Part shown: piece by piece, positions 1 through 8,886 of the stretch | Layout of the letters: each line of letters opens with the position of its first letter | Numbering within the stretch: position 1 is the first letter of the stretch | The notes under the pieces: model-generated | Databases searched by the model: none | What the model saw: only the letters and a program-made list of their open reading frames with translations | What the model was told of the DNA's origin: nothing | Assembly (NCBI GenBank): GCA_003265685.1 | Contig: QJOU01000068.1 | Coordinates: 1-53,464 of the forward strand | DNA: 53,464 nucleotides | From: Piscinibacter caeni | GTDB lineage: Bacteria > Pseudomonadota > Gammaproteobacteria > Burkholderiales > Burkholderiaceae_C | Direction: 5' to 3' | Translations under genes and position numbers: made by a program

Positions 1-389
1 CGGCCCCGGCCACGCCGGCCGCACCGGCTGCCGCGGCCGCCAGCGTCACCGGCCGCGTCACGCTCGCCGCGGCCCTGGCAGCGCAAGCCGCGCCCGATGA
101 CACCGTGTTCGTCTTCGCCCGCGCGGCCGGCAACACGCCCGGCCCGCGCGCGCCGCTGGCCATCCTGCGCAAGCAGGTCAAGGACCTGCCGCTGAGCTTC
201 ACGCTCGACGATTCGCTGGCGATGAACCCGGCGCTGCGCCTGTCGTCGGTGCAGCAGGTGGTGGTGGGCGCGCGCATCAGCAAGTCCGGCAACGCGATCG
301 CGCAGCCGGGCGACCTGCAAGGGCTGTCGCAGCCCGTGGCGGTGGGCGCGCGCGACGTGGCGATCGAGATCGCCGAAGTCGTCAAGTAG
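1..389 (+). CDS. ccmI: Cytochrome c biogenesis protein CcmI/CycH, C-terminal part
   Basis: Only the last ~129 codons are present; the gene enters from the left edge in frame 3. The visible part starts in an Ala/Pro-rich linker and continues into a beta-rich domain with TGRVTLA, DDTVFVFARA, PLAILRKQVKDLP and FTLDD, which I recognise as the periplasmic C-terminal domain of CcmI (CycH). In this family the C-terminal region helps deliver apocytochrome c to the CcmFH haem lyase; the membrane and TPR parts would lie outside the window. A convergent gene ends 11 bases further on. The family call rests on motif recall, without a search. Confidence 0.8.
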   Translation, partial: APATPAAPAAAAASVTGRVTLAAALAAQAAPDDTVFVFARAAGNTPGPRAPLAILRKQVKDLPLSFTLDDSLAMNPALRLSSVQQVVVGARISKSGNAIAQPGDLQGLSQPVAVGARDVAIEIAEVVK

Positions 390-400
390 GCCCGGCGGCC

Positions 401-1167
401 TCAGACCTCCAGCACGAACCGGCCGTCGTAGCCCTCGGCCTCGCCCTTGTGGGCATGGCCGCGCGCATTGCACAGCACGCGTGTCGTGCCCTGGGCATGC
501 GCCACGCGGTAGTCGTGCCGGCAGTGCAGGTGGCCGTGCAGCCAGGTGCTGGCCAGGGGCAGCAGGTCGTCGTCTGCGTTGCAGAAGCTCGCCGTGCCGT
601 TGGCGGCGCCGTAACGCGGGTCGGCACTGCGCAGGCTGGGGGCGAAATGGGTCAGCGCGACGGTGCGGTCCCAGTCGCCGCGGCGCGCCAGCTCGGCGGC
701 CAGCCAGGCGCGGCACGCGAGCGCCTCGGCCCGCACCGCCTCGGCGTCGAACAGCATGCCGTTGCGCGTGCTGGCCATCACCTTCATGTAGTACGAGGCG
801 GCGCGCGTGGCCGCCGCGCGGCGCGCCTCGCCGAACAGGTTGAAGTCGCACCAGCGCACCGTGCCGACGAAGCGGATGCGCGCGCCCTGCGCGTCGGTCA
901 GCACCACGCTCTCGCGCTCCAGCAGCGTGATGCCGAGCGCCGCGCAGCGCGCGCGCAGCGCCGGCCAGGTGGCGTCGATGTCGCGCCGGTCGAACTCGTG
1001 GTTGCCCGCCACCATCAGCACCGGCACCGGCCAGCCGGCAAAGCGCCCGAGCGCCTCCCAGCTGCTGTCCACGTCGCCCAGCAGCAGCAGGCGCTCGGCG
1101 CCGGGGGCGGGCACGGGCTCGAACTCCTCGGTCTCGAGGTGCAGGTCGGACAGCAGCTGGACGAGCA

Positions 1168-1168
<1 letters not shown>
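401..1168 (-). CDS. Calcineurin-like metallophosphoesterase
   Basis: This 255-residue cytoplasmic protein carries the classic metal-ligand blocks in order: SDLHLE at the N-terminus, GDVD, GNHE, THFAPS and HGHLH near the C-terminus. They predict a dinuclear-metal phosphoesterase; the substrate cannot be read from the sequence. Its ATG overlaps the stop of the upstream yecA-like gene by one base (TGATG), so the two are almost certainly co-translated, and that gene in turn overlaps hutC. A longer in-frame reading upstream has no family similarity and runs antisense to YecA coding, so the ATG at the overlap was chosen. A link to histidine metabolism is context only. Confidence 0.85.
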
Positions 1169-1895
<727 letters not shown>

Positions 1896-1899
<4 letters not shown>

Positions 1900-2615
1900 A
1901 CGGAGAAGCGGCCGACCAGGCGGAACCGCGCGCCCGGGTGGTAGAGCCGGGCGATCGAGGCCACCGCGCCCTGCGAGACGGTGCGGCGCGAGACCCGCAG
2001 CAGCGCGCTGCCGGCGGGCACGTCGAGTATGCGGGCCTGCTCGGCATCGGCCAGCACCGCCTCGACCACCTGCTCGGCCTCGGTCAGCGGGGCGTGCTCG
2101 AACAGCACGTGCGAGGGCGTGACCCGGGTGAAGTCGCGCGCCAGGAACTCCGGCACCAGCGCCGGGTTGACATGCCGGTCCTCGAGTTGGATCGGCACGC
2201 CGTTTTCCAGGTGCACCAGCAGCGCGTGGAACACCGAGGCGCCCTTGCGCAGGCGCATGGCGGCGGCCACCTCGGCCGAGGCCTTCTCGCGCTGCACCGA
2301 CAGCACGCGCGTGGCGTGCTCGTGGCCGCGCTCGGCGATCTCCTCGTGGATGTCGCGCACCTGCAGCAGGTTGGAGATGGGGTGCAGTTCGGCCACGTAG
2401 GAGCCCGAGCCCTGGCGGCGCTCGATCAGGCCCTCGTCCTCCAGCTCGCGCAGCGCGTGGTGCACCGTCATGCGGGCGCAGCCAAACTCCTGCACCAGCT
2501 CGCGCTCGGAAGGCAGGCGCATGCCGGGCTGCCAGCCGCCCTCGGCGATGCGCCGGCGGATCGAGGCCTTGACCTCCTCGGAGGGCAGCACGCGGGCGCC
2601 GGCGGCGGATTTCAT
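1896..2615 (-). CDS. hutC: Histidine utilisation repressor, GntR family
   Basis: The 239-residue protein has an N-terminal winged helix-turn-helix of the GntR type ([39 protein letters not shown]) and a C-terminal UTRA ligand domain, the HutC/FarR architecture. HutC represses hut genes and is released by urocanate in characterised species. It is divergent from hutH, with a palindromic operator between them, so autorepression is likely. The ATG was chosen because the HTH begins at the family-typical distance from it. A TAGAAT hexamer lies six bases before the ATG with no Shine-Dalgarno sequence, so the transcript may be leaderless. Confidence 0.93.
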
Positions 2616-2621
2616 GGCTGC

Positions 2622-2627
2622 ATTCTA
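2622..2627 (-). promoter_or_regulatory. Possible -10 element of hutC, leaderless start
   Basis: On the minus strand TAGAAT (5 of 6 matches to TATAAT) lies six bases before the hutC ATG. That would put transcription initiation on or beside the A of the ATG. No purine-rich ribosome site precedes the start. The HutC operator lies about 15 bases further upstream, where a bound repressor would cover the -35 region. Confidence 0.45.
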
Positions 2628-2641
2628 CCGATCGGCGTGAT

Positions 2642-2661
2642 AAAGTTGTCTAGGCCACTTT
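2642..2661. promoter_or_regulatory. HutC operator, hutC-hutH intergenic region
   Basis: AAAGTTGTCTAGGCCACTTT is an imperfect palindrome with 8 of 10 paired positions matching. Nearly the same sequence recurs twice more in the window, each time in front of hut-related genes. It lies between the divergent starts of hutC and hutH and is well placed to control both. HutC as the binder is inferred from the adjacent GntR gene and from the distribution of the sites. Confidence 0.85.
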
Positions 2662-2688
2662 GCCCCGTCCGGAATTGCCCGCACCACC

Positions 2689-4191
2689 ATGTCCACCCTC
2701 CTGCTCGCCCCCGGCCGGCTCGACCGGCCCCTGCTCGACCGCGCCGCGGCCGGCCCGCTCGCCCTGCATATCGACCCCGCGGCGCGTCCGCGCATCGAGG
2801 CCAGCGTCGCCGCGGTGCGCACGCTGGTGGGCCGCCATGCGCCGGTGTACGGCATCAACACCGGCTTCGGCAAGCTGGCGCAGACGCGCATCGCCGATGA
2901 CCAGCTGCTGCAGCTGCAGCGCAACCTGGTGCTCTCGCACAGCGCCGGCGTGGGCCAGCCGTTGGCCGCGCCGGTGGTGCGGCTGATGCTGCTGCTCAAG
3001 GCGGCCAGCCTGACGCACGGCGTCTCGGGCGTGCGCGCGGAGGTGATCGAGGCGCTGCTCGCGCTGCTGGCGCACGACGTGCTGCCGGTGGTGCCGGAGA
3101 AGGGCTCGGTCGGCGCCTCGGGCGACCTGGCGCCGCTGGCGCACCTGGCCGGCGTGCTGATCGGCATCGGCGAGGCGTTCGTCGACGGCGTGCGCGTGCC
3201 GGCGGCCCAGGCGCTGCAGCGCGCCGGCCTGCAGCCGCTGGTGCTCGGCCCCAAGGAGGGCCTGGCGCTGCTCAACGGCACGCAGGCCTCCACTGCGCTG
3301 GCGCTGCACGCGGCGCTGCGTGCGCAGCGGGTGTTCGATGCGGCGCTGGCCGTCGGGGCGCTGACCGTCGATGCCGCCAAGGGCTCGGACACGCCCTTCG
3401 ACGACCGCATCCACGCGGTGCGCGGCCAGCGCGGCCAGCGCGACGTGGCGGCGCGCTACCGCGACTGGCTGCACGCCAGCCCGCTGCGCGACTCGCACCG
3501 CGGCTGCGACAAGGTGCAGGACCCGTACTGCCTGCGCTGCCAGCCGCAGGTGATGGGCGCCTGCCTGGACCAGATGGCGCATGCCTGGGACATCCTGCTG
3601 ACCGAGGCCAACGGCGTGTCCGACAACCCGCTGGTGTTCGCCGACACGCTGGAGGCGCTGTCGGGCGGCAACTTCCACGCCGAGCCGGTGGCCTTCGCGG
3701 CCGACAACCTGGCGCTGGCGATCGCCGAGATCGGCGCGCTGTCCGAGCGCCGCACCGCGATGCTGATGGACCCGGGGCTGTCCGGCCTGCCGGCCTTCCT
3801 GGTCGAGCACGGCGGGCTGAACTCCGGCTTCATGATCGCGCAGGTCACCGCCGCGGCCCTGGCCTCGGAGAACAAGTCGCTCGCGCACCCGGCCAGCGTC
3901 GACTCGCTGCCCACCTCGGCGAACCAGGAAGACCATGTCTCGATGGCCACCTATGCGGCGCGGCGCCTGCACCCGATGATCGACAACACCGCCGGCATCG
4001 TGGCGATCGAGTGGCTGGCCGCGGCGCAGGCGCTCGAGTTCCACCGCCCGCTGCGCAGCTCGCCGGCGCTCGAGGCGCAGCTCGCGCGGCTGCGCACCCA
4101 GGTGCCGCGGCTGGTGGAAGACCGCCTGATGGCGCCCGACATCGCCGCCGCGACGGCGCTGGTGCAGGAAGGCGCCGCGCTGCCGGGCTGA
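2689..4191 (+). CDS. hutH: Histidine ammonia-lyase
   Basis: The 500-residue protein has the full length and signatures of HutH. The Ala-Ser-Gly triad that cyclises into the MIO electrophile is at residues 143-145 ([14 protein letters not shown]), and [12 protein letters not shown] at ~53-64 contains the catalytic Tyr. [14 protein letters not shown] and the downstream [10 protein letters not shown] region also match. It deaminates L-histidine to urocanate, the first step of the hut pathway, as a soluble homotetramer. It stands alone on the plus strand, divergent from hutC, with the operator in its promoter region. The Shine-Dalgarno sequence is weak. It converges directly on a LysR gene. Confidence 0.96.
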   Translation: MSTLLLAPGRLDRPLLDRAAAGPLALHIDPAARPRIEASVAAVRTLVGRHAPVYGINTGFGKLAQTRIADDQLLQLQRNLVLSHSAGVGQPLAAPVVRLMLLLKAASLTHGVSGVRAEVIEALLALLAHDVLPVVPEKGSVGASGDLAPLAHLAGVLIGIGEAFVDGVRVPAAQALQRAGLQPLVLGPKEGLALLNGTQASTALALHAALRAQRVFDAALAVGALTVDAAKGSDTPFDDRIHAVRGQRGQRDVAARYRDWLHASPLRDSHRGCDKVQDPYCLRCQPQVMGACLDQMAHAWDILLTEANGVSDNPLVFADTLEALSGGNFHAEPVAFAADNLALAIAEIGALSERRTAMLMDPGLSGLPAFLVEHGGLNSGFMIAQVTAAALASENKSLAHPASVDSLPTSANQEDHVSMATYAARRLHPMIDNTAGIVAIEWLAAAQALEFHRPLRSSPALEAQLARLRTQVPRLVEDRLMAPDIAAATALVQEGAALPG

Positions 4192-4201
4192 TCAGCCCGG
4201 C
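4182..4201. terminator. Palindrome shared by the hutH and lysR stop codons
   Basis: GCCGGGCTGATCAGCCCGGC is a perfect 20-base palindrome. Its central TGATCA supplies the TGA of hutH on the plus strand and the TGA of the convergent LysR gene on the minus strand. The RNA from either strand can form a GC-rich hairpin, so a bidirectional terminator is plausible, although neither side has a U tract. Confidence 0.5.
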
Positions 4202-5103
4202 GCCCGACCGGCCAGCGCGAGCAGCCGCTCGAACGCCAGGTTGGCCAGCGGGGTGCGCGGCGTCAGCGTGCTGCGCATCAGCCACAGCCGCTCGCGCGGC
4301 GCGCTGCCGAGCTGCGCCAGCCGCACGACCCGGCCGCGCGCCAGTGCGTCGGCGGCCAGCACGGCCGAGAGCCAGGCGATGCCCTGCTCGTGCTCGGCGG
4401 CGTCGAGCAGCAGGCGCTCGTCCTGGATGGTGGCGGCGCGGCGCAGCGTCAGCGTGCGCAGCGCCGAGTCGGCAAGCCGCCCACCCCATTCCGGCTCGCC
4501 CTCCAGCAGCAGCAGCGGCGCCTTCGCCAGCACGCGCGGGAAGGGCTCGCGCGCCAGCGTGGCGGCCAGCAGCGGCCCGCAGACCGCGATGCGCTCGTCC
4601 TCCAGCAGCGGGGCGCATTCGACGTCGGCGCGGTGCAGCGGCCGGCGCGAGACCACCAGGTCGACGTCGATGCGGTCGATGGCGGTGATCTCGCGCTCGG
4701 GCATCAGCCAGACCTCCAGCGCCGGGTGCAGCGCGCGCAGTTCCGCCAGCCGCGGCAGCAGCCAGCCGTGCGCGAAGTCGCCCGGGCAGGCCAGCAGCAG
4801 CGAGGCCTTGTTGCGGTAGGGCTCGATGCGCGCCAGCCCGGCGCGCAACTGCGCCAGCGTGCCCTGCAGCGTCTGCAGCAGCAGCTCGCCGGCGCCGGTG
4901 AGCTTCACGCCGCGTCCCTGGCGCAGGAACAGGCGCTGGCCGACATGCGCCTCGAGCTTCAGCACCCGCTGGCTAACGGCCGACTGCGTCAGGTTCAGCT
5001 CGTCGGCCGCGCGCGAGACGCTGCCCAGCCGCGCCGTCGCCTCGAACGCGAGCAGGCTGCGGAAAGGGATCTCGGCTTCCAGCGATCCATTAGAGGAATT
5101 CAT
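4192..5103 (-). CDS. LysR-family regulator, GcvA-like
   Basis: This is a 303-residue LysR-type regulator. The winged HTH is in the first 65 residues (FRSLLAFEATARLGSVSRAADELNLTQSAVSQRVLKLE, read in two halves), followed by a periplasmic-binding-protein-like effector domain. The FRSLLAFEA opening resembles the GcvA/AmpR subgroup. A longer upstream reading would cross the divergent promoter region, so the ATG just before MNSSNGSL was chosen. It is divergent from the agmatinase gene with 80 bases between, the usual layout for a LysR gene and its target, so control of the agmatinase/polyamine-binding pair is the leading guess. Confidence 0.85.
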   Translation of the reverse strand: MNSSNGSLEAEIPFRSLLAFEATARLGSVSRAADELNLTQSAVSQRVLKLEAHVGQRLFLRQGRGVKLTGAGELLLQTLQGTLAQLRAGLARIEPYRNKASLLLACPGDFAHGWLLPRLAELRALHPALEVWLMPEREITAIDRIDVDLVVSRRPLHRADVECAPLLEDERIAVCGPLLAATLAREPFPRVLAKAPLLLLEGEPEWGGRLADSALRTLTLRRAATIQDERLLLDAAEHEQGIAWLSAVLAADALARGRVVRLAQLGSAPRERLWLMRSTLTPRTPLANLAFERLLALAGRAPG

Positions 5104-5126
5104 GCATCGGGCACCCTGGCTAATGG
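5087..5126. promoter_or_regulatory. Inverted repeat at the lysR/agmatinase divergent region
   Basis: CCATTAG and CTAATGG form a perfect 7-base inverted repeat separated by 26 bases. The left arm lies just inside the lysR coding start and the right arm in the spacer toward the agmatinase gene. The arms contain ATTAG/CTAAT, compatible with a LysR-type site, but the 26-base spacing is longer than the usual T-N11-A. The assignment is tentative. Confidence 0.3.
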
Positions 5127-5183
5127 CTTTGCCCGGGCGCAGCCGCGACCATGGCGGCCTCACTGTAGCGAATCGAATACCCC

Positions 5184-6116
5184 ATGCCCACCGAGCTGCA
5201 ACGCGCCGCACTCCGCGGACACGACCCCGAGGCCCCCTACGCCGGCGTGCTCTCGTTCCTGCGCCGGCGCTACACGCGCGACACGACCGGCGCCGACGTC
5301 GTCGTCTGCGGTTTCCCGCTCGACCTGGCCACCACCTTCCGCCCGGGCGCGCGGCTCGGCCCGGCGGCGATCCGCGCCGCCTCGGTGCAGCTCAACGAGC
5401 GGCTCTGGCCCTGGGGCTTCGGCCCGGGCGAGCACCTCGCGGTGGTCGACGCGGGCGATTGCGCGATCGACCACCACCGCCCGTCGACCATCGTCGAGAG
5501 CATCACCGCGCAGGCCCGCACGCTGATCGCCGGCGGCGCCACCCTGCTCGGGCTGGGCGGCGACCACTTCATCACCTACCCGCTGCTGCGCGCCCATGTC
5601 GAGAAACACGGCCGGCCGCTCGCGCTGGTGCATTTCGACGCCCACACCGACACCTGGGCCGACGACGCGCCGGATTCGCTCAACCACGGCACGATGTTCT
5701 ACAAGGCAGTCAAGCAAGGCCTGATCGACCCACAGCGCTCCGTGCAGATCGGCATCCGCACCTGGAACGACGACACGCTCGGCCTGACGGTGCTGGGCGC
5801 CGACTGGGTGCACCAGCACGGCGTGGCGGCGGTGCTGCAGCGCGTGCGCGAGGTGGTGGGTGGTCACCCCGCCTACCTGAGCTTCGACATCGACTGCCTG
5901 GACCCGGCCTTCGCCCCCGGCACGGGCACGCCGGTGCCCGGCGGGCTGTCCAGCGCGCAGGCGCTGCAGATCCTGCGCGGGCTGGTGCCGCTGAACATCG
6001 TCGGCATGGACGTCGTGGAGGTCGCGCCGGCCTACGACCACGCCGAGATCACCGCGCTGGCGGCCGCGCACGTGGCCGCCGAGATGCTGTGCGTGCAGGC
6101 CGCGCGCCGCCGCTGA
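5184..6116 (+). CDS. speB: Agmatinase (ureohydrolase family)
   Basis: The 310-residue protein carries all manganese-binding blocks of the arginase/agmatinase family: GGDHF, HFDAHTDTWADD and SFDIDCLDPAFAPGTG. Long stretches resemble E. coli SpeB (HGTMFY, SVQIGIRT, LNIVGMDVVEVAPAYD). It should hydrolyse agmatine to putrescine and urea, though guanidinobutyrate or another guanidino compound cannot be excluded. Formimidoylglutamase (classical HutG) belongs to the same superfamily, but the SpeB resemblance plus the presence of HutF and the deformylase HutG argue against that role. A polyamine-type binding protein gene follows after 14 bases. Confidence 0.85.
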   Translation: MPTELQRAALRGHDPEAPYAGVLSFLRRRYTRDTTGADVVVCGFPLDLATTFRPGARLGPAAIRAASVQLNERLWPWGFGPGEHLAVVDAGDCAIDHHRPSTIVESITAQARTLIAGGATLLGLGGDHFITYPLLRAHVEKHGRPLALVHFDAHTDTWADDAPDSLNHGTMFYKAVKQGLIDPQRSVQIGIRTWNDDTLGLTVLGADWVHQHGVAAVLQRVREVVGGHPAYLSFDIDCLDPAFAPGTGTPVPGGLSSAQALQILRGLVPLNIVGMDVVEVAPAYDHAEITALAAAHVAAEMLCVQAARRR

Positions 6117-6130
6117 CCCGGAGGAAGGCC

Positions 6131-7246
6131 ATGAAACGAACCCTGCTCGGGAACCTGTTCTTGACGGCCGGCGTGCTGCTGCTGGCCACCGGCCCGGCCC
6201 GCGCCGACGAGGAGAAGGTGCTCAACGTCTACAACTGGGCCGAGTACATCGGCGAGAACACGGTGCGCCAGTTCGAGCGCGAGACCGGCATCAAGGTGCG
6301 CTACGACCACTTCGACTCCAACGAGGTGCTGCTCACCAAGATGATCGCCGGCCGCAGCGGCTACGACATCGTCGTGCCCTCGGGCGACTTCGGCCGCCTG
6401 ATGATCGACGGCGCGCTGGTCCGCAAGCTCGACCGCTCGAAGCTGCCCAACTGGCGCCACCTCAGCTCCCCGGTGATGACGCTGATGGGGCGGCTCGACG
6501 CCGACAACCAGTACATGGTGCCCTGGCTCGGCAGCACGGTCGCGGTGGGCTACAACGTCGACCAGGTGAAGGCGGCGCTCGGCGACCTGCCGCTGCCCGA
6601 GAACCCGTACGAGCTGGTGTTCAACCCCACCTACACGAAGAAGCTCAAGGCCTGCGGCATCTCGATGCTCGACAGCGCGAGCGACGTGTTCCCGTCTGCG
6701 CTGATGTACGTCGGCAAGCGCGCCTACAGCAACCAGCCGGCCGACTACCAGCTCGCCGCCGCGATGCTGCAGAAGGTGCGGCCCGACATCGGCCTGTTCA
6801 GCTTCAACGGCTACATCGACGACCTGGCGCGCGGCCAGATCTGCGTGGCGCTGGGCTACGGCGGCGACTTCGGCAACGCGGCGCGGCGCGCCAAGGCCGC
6901 CGGCAGGCCGGTAAACATCGCCGCGCCGCTGCCGCCGGGCGGGGCGCAGTTCGGCTTCGAGGCGATGATGATCCCGGTCGACGCGCCGCACCCGGAGAAC
7001 GCGCACCAGTGGATCGACTTCATCCTGCGCCCCGAGGTGCAGGCGGAGATCACCAACAAGGTGATGTTCACGAGCCCGAACCAGTCGGCGCGCGCGTTCA
7101 TCAAGCCCGAGGTGCTGGCCAACCCGATCGCCTTTCCGCCCGACGACTGGCTGCTGACCAAGGCGCAGGTCTACGAGGTGCGGCGCTCCGACACGCGGCG
7201 CGCGATGACGCGCTTCTTCACCGCGTTCAAGTCAGGGCTGCACTGA
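6131..7246 (+). CDS. Polyamine ABC transporter substrate-binding protein, PotF-like
   Basis: The 371-residue protein has a signal peptide (basic MKRT, hydrophobic core, cleavage near ARA-DEE) and the spermidine/putrescine-binding-protein signatures LNVYNWAEYIG, YDIVVPSG, MVPWLGSTVAVGYN and the FEAMMIPVDAPHPENAHQWIDFILRPE region. It is a periplasmic receptor likely to bind putrescine or a related amine. A GAGGAAGG ribosome site precedes the ATG. No polyamine permease or ATPase gene follows, so it must work with components encoded elsewhere or act alone. It lies 14 bases after speB, suggesting co-transcription; its substrate may be the product or precursor of that enzyme. Confidence 0.9.
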   Translation: MKRTLLGNLFLTAGVLLLATGPARADEEKVLNVYNWAEYIGENTVRQFERETGIKVRYDHFDSNEVLLTKMIAGRSGYDIVVPSGDFGRLMIDGALVRKLDRSKLPNWRHLSSPVMTLMGRLDADNQYMVPWLGSTVAVGYNVDQVKAALGDLPLPENPYELVFNPTYTKKLKACGISMLDSASDVFPSALMYVGKRAYSNQPADYQLAAAMLQKVRPDIGLFSFNGYIDDLARGQICVALGYGGDFGNAARRAKAAGRPVNIAAPLPPGGAQFGFEAMMIPVDAPHPENAHQWIDFILRPEVQAEITNKVMFTSPNQSARAFIKPEVLANPIAFPPDDWLLTKAQVYEVRRSDTRRAMTRFFTAFKSGLH

Positions 7247-7255
7247 CTCCGTCCG

Positions 7256-7316
7256 GCGCCGGGCCGCCCCAAGCCGGACGACGCCCCTCGGGGGCAGGAG
7301 CGCAGCGACTGGGGGG
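7256..7316. repeat. Dispersed intergenic GC-rich repeat, copy 1
   Basis: The gap between two convergent genes is filled by an element beginning GCGCCGGGCCGCCCCAAGCC. It continues into a CCCCTCGGGGG hairpin and GGAGCGCAGCGACTGGGGGG. A second element with the same opening and a CCCCGCGGGGG hairpin is found 18.5 kb away, also between convergent genes. Similar elements are common between genes in Burkholderiales and may help terminate transcription. Confidence 0.6.
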
Positions 7317-8105
7317 CTAACGTTCCATCCGGACGGTCTTGATGGTCTCGGCGCGGATGTCCTCGGTGACGACGGCCTTCAGTTCCGAGAAGCGCGGCGT
7401 CGTCTTCACCGTGTAGTGGCGCGGGTAGGGCAGGTCGATCGCCAGCTCGTTCTTGATGCGGCCCGGCCGCGCGCTGAAGACGACGCAGCGGTTGGCCATG
7501 AAGATCGCCTCGTCCACGTCGTGCGTGACGAACAGCACCGTCTTGCGGTGCTGCTCCCAGATCGACAGCAGCAGTTCCTGCATCAGCGCGCGGGTCTGGT
7601 TGTCGAGCGCGCCGAAGGGTTCGTCCAGCAGCAGGATCTTCGGGTCGTTGGCGAGCGCGCGGGCCAGCGCCACGCGCTGCTGCATGCCGCCGGACAGTTG
7701 CTTCGGGTAATGCGCCTCGAAGCCCGCGAGCCCCACCTCGGCGATGAAACGCGCCGCGATCTCGGCCTGCTGCGCCGCCGGCAGGCCCTTCTCGCGCAGG
7801 CCGAAGCAGATGTTCTCGCGCACCGTCAGCCACGGGAACAGGGTGTAGCTCTGGAACACCATGCCGCGCTCGGCGCCCGGGCCGCGCACCGGTGCGCCGT
7901 CGAGCAGCACCTCGCCCTGCGTCGGCGTGTCGAGCCCGGCGACGATGCGCAGCAGCGTGGACTTGCCGCAGCCCGAGGGGCCGAGGATGGTGATGAAGTC
8001 GTTGTCGGCCACCTCGAGCCCGGTGGGTTGCAGCGCGACGGTGGGCGCGCCGCCATGCACGCCGGGGAAGGTGCGGCCGACGCCGCGGATCGAGAGCCTG
8101 CTCAT
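7317..8105 (-). CDS. ABC transporter ATP-binding protein, NitT/TauT type
   Basis: The 262-residue ATPase has Walker A GPSGCGKST, the Q loop near FQSYTLFPW, signature LSGGMQQRVALARAL, Walker B ILLLDEPFGALD and the H-loop THDVDEA. The overall form is of the SsuB/TauB/NrtD group. It is the last gene of a three-gene operon (binding protein, permease, ATPase) read on the minus strand and begins seven bases after the permease stop. It energises import. The substrate is inferred from the hut context and the upstream operator to be histidine, urocanate or a relative; family labels such as nitrate or taurine should not be taken literally. Confidence 0.92.
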   Translation of the reverse strand: MSRLSIRGVGRTFPGVHGGAPTVALQPTGLEVADNDFITILGPSGCGKSTLLRIVAGLDTPTQGEVLLDGAPVRGPGAERGMVFQSYTLFPWLTVRENICFGLREKGLPAAQQAEIAARFIAEVGLAGFEAHYPKQLSGGMQQRVALARALANDPKILLLDEPFGALDNQTRALMQELLLSIWEQHRKTVLFVTHDVDEAIFMANRCVVFSARPGRIKNELAIDLPYPRHYTVKTTPRFSELKAVVTEDIRAETIKTVRMER

Positions 8106-8112
8106 GCGATCC

Positions 8113-8886
8113 TCACAACGTGGCCCAGCGGAACAGCGCGCGGTTGGCGCGCTTGAAGCCGAGGTCGGAGACGAGCCCGATCACGCCGATGGTCAGGATG
8201 CCGAAGATGATCTGGTCGGTGGCCAGCAGCGCCTGGCTGTCGGTGATCATGTGGCCGATGCCAGCCGACGCGCCGATCAGCTCGGCCACGATCACGTAGG
8301 TCCAGGCCCAGCCGAGCACCAGGCGCAGCGTCTCGGCCACCTGCGGCGCCGCGGCCGGGATCAGCACGCGCCGCACGATGCCCCAGTCGCTCGCGCCCAG
8401 CGTGTAGGCGGCTTCCACCAGGTCGCGCCGCGTGGCGCCCACGGTCACGGCGATCATCAGCACCAGCTGGAAGAACGAGCCAATGAAGATCACCGCCAGC
8501 TTCTGCGCCTCGCCGATGCCGGCCCACAGGATCAGCAGCGGGATGAAGGCCGAGGCCGGCAGGTAGCGCGCGAACGAGACGAAGGGCTCGAAGAAGGCCT
8601 CGACCGGCTTGTAGGCGCCCATCGCCACACCCAGCGGCACGGCGATCAGCGCGGCCAGCACGAAGCCGCCGACCACCCGCCAGACCGTGAAGCCGATGTC
8701 CTTGGCGAAGCCCTGCTCGGCCAGCAGCGTCCAGCCGGAGCGCAGCATCGTCAGCGGGTCGGCCAGGAAGGTCTTGGAGACGTAGCCGCCCAGCGTGGCC
8801 ACCGCCCAGGCGGCGAAGAAGCACACGAAGAACGCCACGCCGAGCGCGACGCGCGTGCCCAGCGCGACTTCGCGCAGCGGCTTCAC
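8113..8886 (-). CDS. ABC transporter permease, NitT/TauT type
   Basis: This 257-residue inner-membrane protein has about six hydrophobic segments and the binding-protein-dependent transport motif around EAAYTLGASDWGIVRRVLIP (the EAA loop that contacts the ATPase). The GTG start overlaps the stop of the binding-protein gene by four bases (GTGA). Longer in-frame readings would run through the binding-protein gene, and the first methionine inside the protein would remove the first membrane segment, so the GTG is preferred. It forms the channel of the putative hut-linked importer. Confidence 0.9.
   Translation of the reverse strand: MKPLREVALGTRVALGVAFFVCFFAAWAVATLGGYVSKTFLADPLTMLRSGWTLLAEQGFAKDIGFTVWRVVGGFVLAALIAVPLGVAMGAYKPVEAFFEPFVSFARYLPASAFIPLLILWAGIGEAQKLAVIFIGSFFQLVLMIAVTVGATRRDLVEAAYTLGASDWGIVRRVLIPAAAPQVAETLRLVLGWAWTYVIVAELIGASAGIGHMITDSQALLATDQIIFGILTIGVIGLVSDLGFKRANRALFRWATL

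Noticed and set aside
5184-6116. Ureohydrolase as formimidoylglutamase (classical HutG)
   Set aside because: Sequence blocks match E. coli SpeB closely, and HutF plus deformylase HutG already complete the pathway.
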